Assembly (NCBI GenBank): GCA_031266315.1
Contig: JAISBG010000460.1
Coordinates: forward strand, 1-6,205
DNA from: Planctomycetaceae bacterium
GTDB lineage: Bacteria > Planctomycetota > Planctomycetia > Pirellulales > Thermoguttaceae
Reading direction: 5' to 3'
Length of the DNA stretch: 6,205 nucleotides
In this document: piece after piece, positions 6,199 through 6,205 of the stretch
Numbering within the stretch: position 1 is the stretch's first letter
Layout: every line of letters starts with the position of its first letter
Translations under genes and position numbers: made by a program
The notes under the pieces: generated by a model
Databases searched by the model: none
What the model saw: the letters and a program-made list of their open reading frames with translations, nothing else
Told to the model about the DNA's origin: nothing

Positions 6199-6205
6199 AG
6201 GTAGG

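Noticed and set aside
1..6205. tRNA, rRNA or known riboswitch
   Set aside because: I found no tRNA-like cloverleaf with a T-loop motif, no rRNA segments and no recognisable riboswitch core by eye; a covariance-model scan was not possible.

Overview
The window carries two housekeeping genes on the + strand, nusA (809-2077) and infB (2311-5706). They sit between two long stretches with no convincing intact gene (1-808 and 5707-6205) that are largely made of repeats. NusA begins with a planctomycete-like sequence (MNPSEVLRIVDAIHRDK). IF2 begins [10 protein letters not shown], followed by a [13 protein letters not shown] stretch, and has a very long Lys/Pro-rich linker. From memory of these families the best guess is a member of the Planctomycetota with moderate-to-low GC; this is inference, since no search was possible.

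Region by region: positions 1-367 hold a composite of repeats. These are a fragment of 'element A' at the window edge (1-13), a 35-bp perfect inverted repeat whose arms are themselves hairpins (68-235), a full inverted copy of element A (232-329), and a solo arm of a CTCTGTGGT-type repeat (333-367). Positions 385-681 (- strand) look like the decayed end of a protein gene. After a short leader comes nusA, then a 233-nt spacer with a possible promoter and a clear Shine-Dalgarno sequence before the TTG start of infB. IF2 contains a recent-looking 30-bp tandem repeat (decapeptide [10 protein letters not shown], seven full copies plus a partial). Downstream of infB come a weak terminator-like hairpin, a palindromic CTCTGTGGT-type repeat (5818-5900), an exact 21-bp-period array of near-palindromes (5964-6110), and a second copy of element A in the opposite orientation (6137-6198).

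Functionally, nusA and infB are the core of the classical nusA-infB operon, which links transcription elongation/antitermination with translation initiation. rimP, ylxR and ylxQ are absent from the expected places, and rbfA does not follow within about 500 nt. I see no new enzymatic or defence system. What merits a second look is the non-coding material: oppositely oriented copies of one repeat family flanking the gene pair, the nested hairpin element, and the 21-bp array, whose - strand reads as a heptad-repeat peptide broken by one point-mutation stop.
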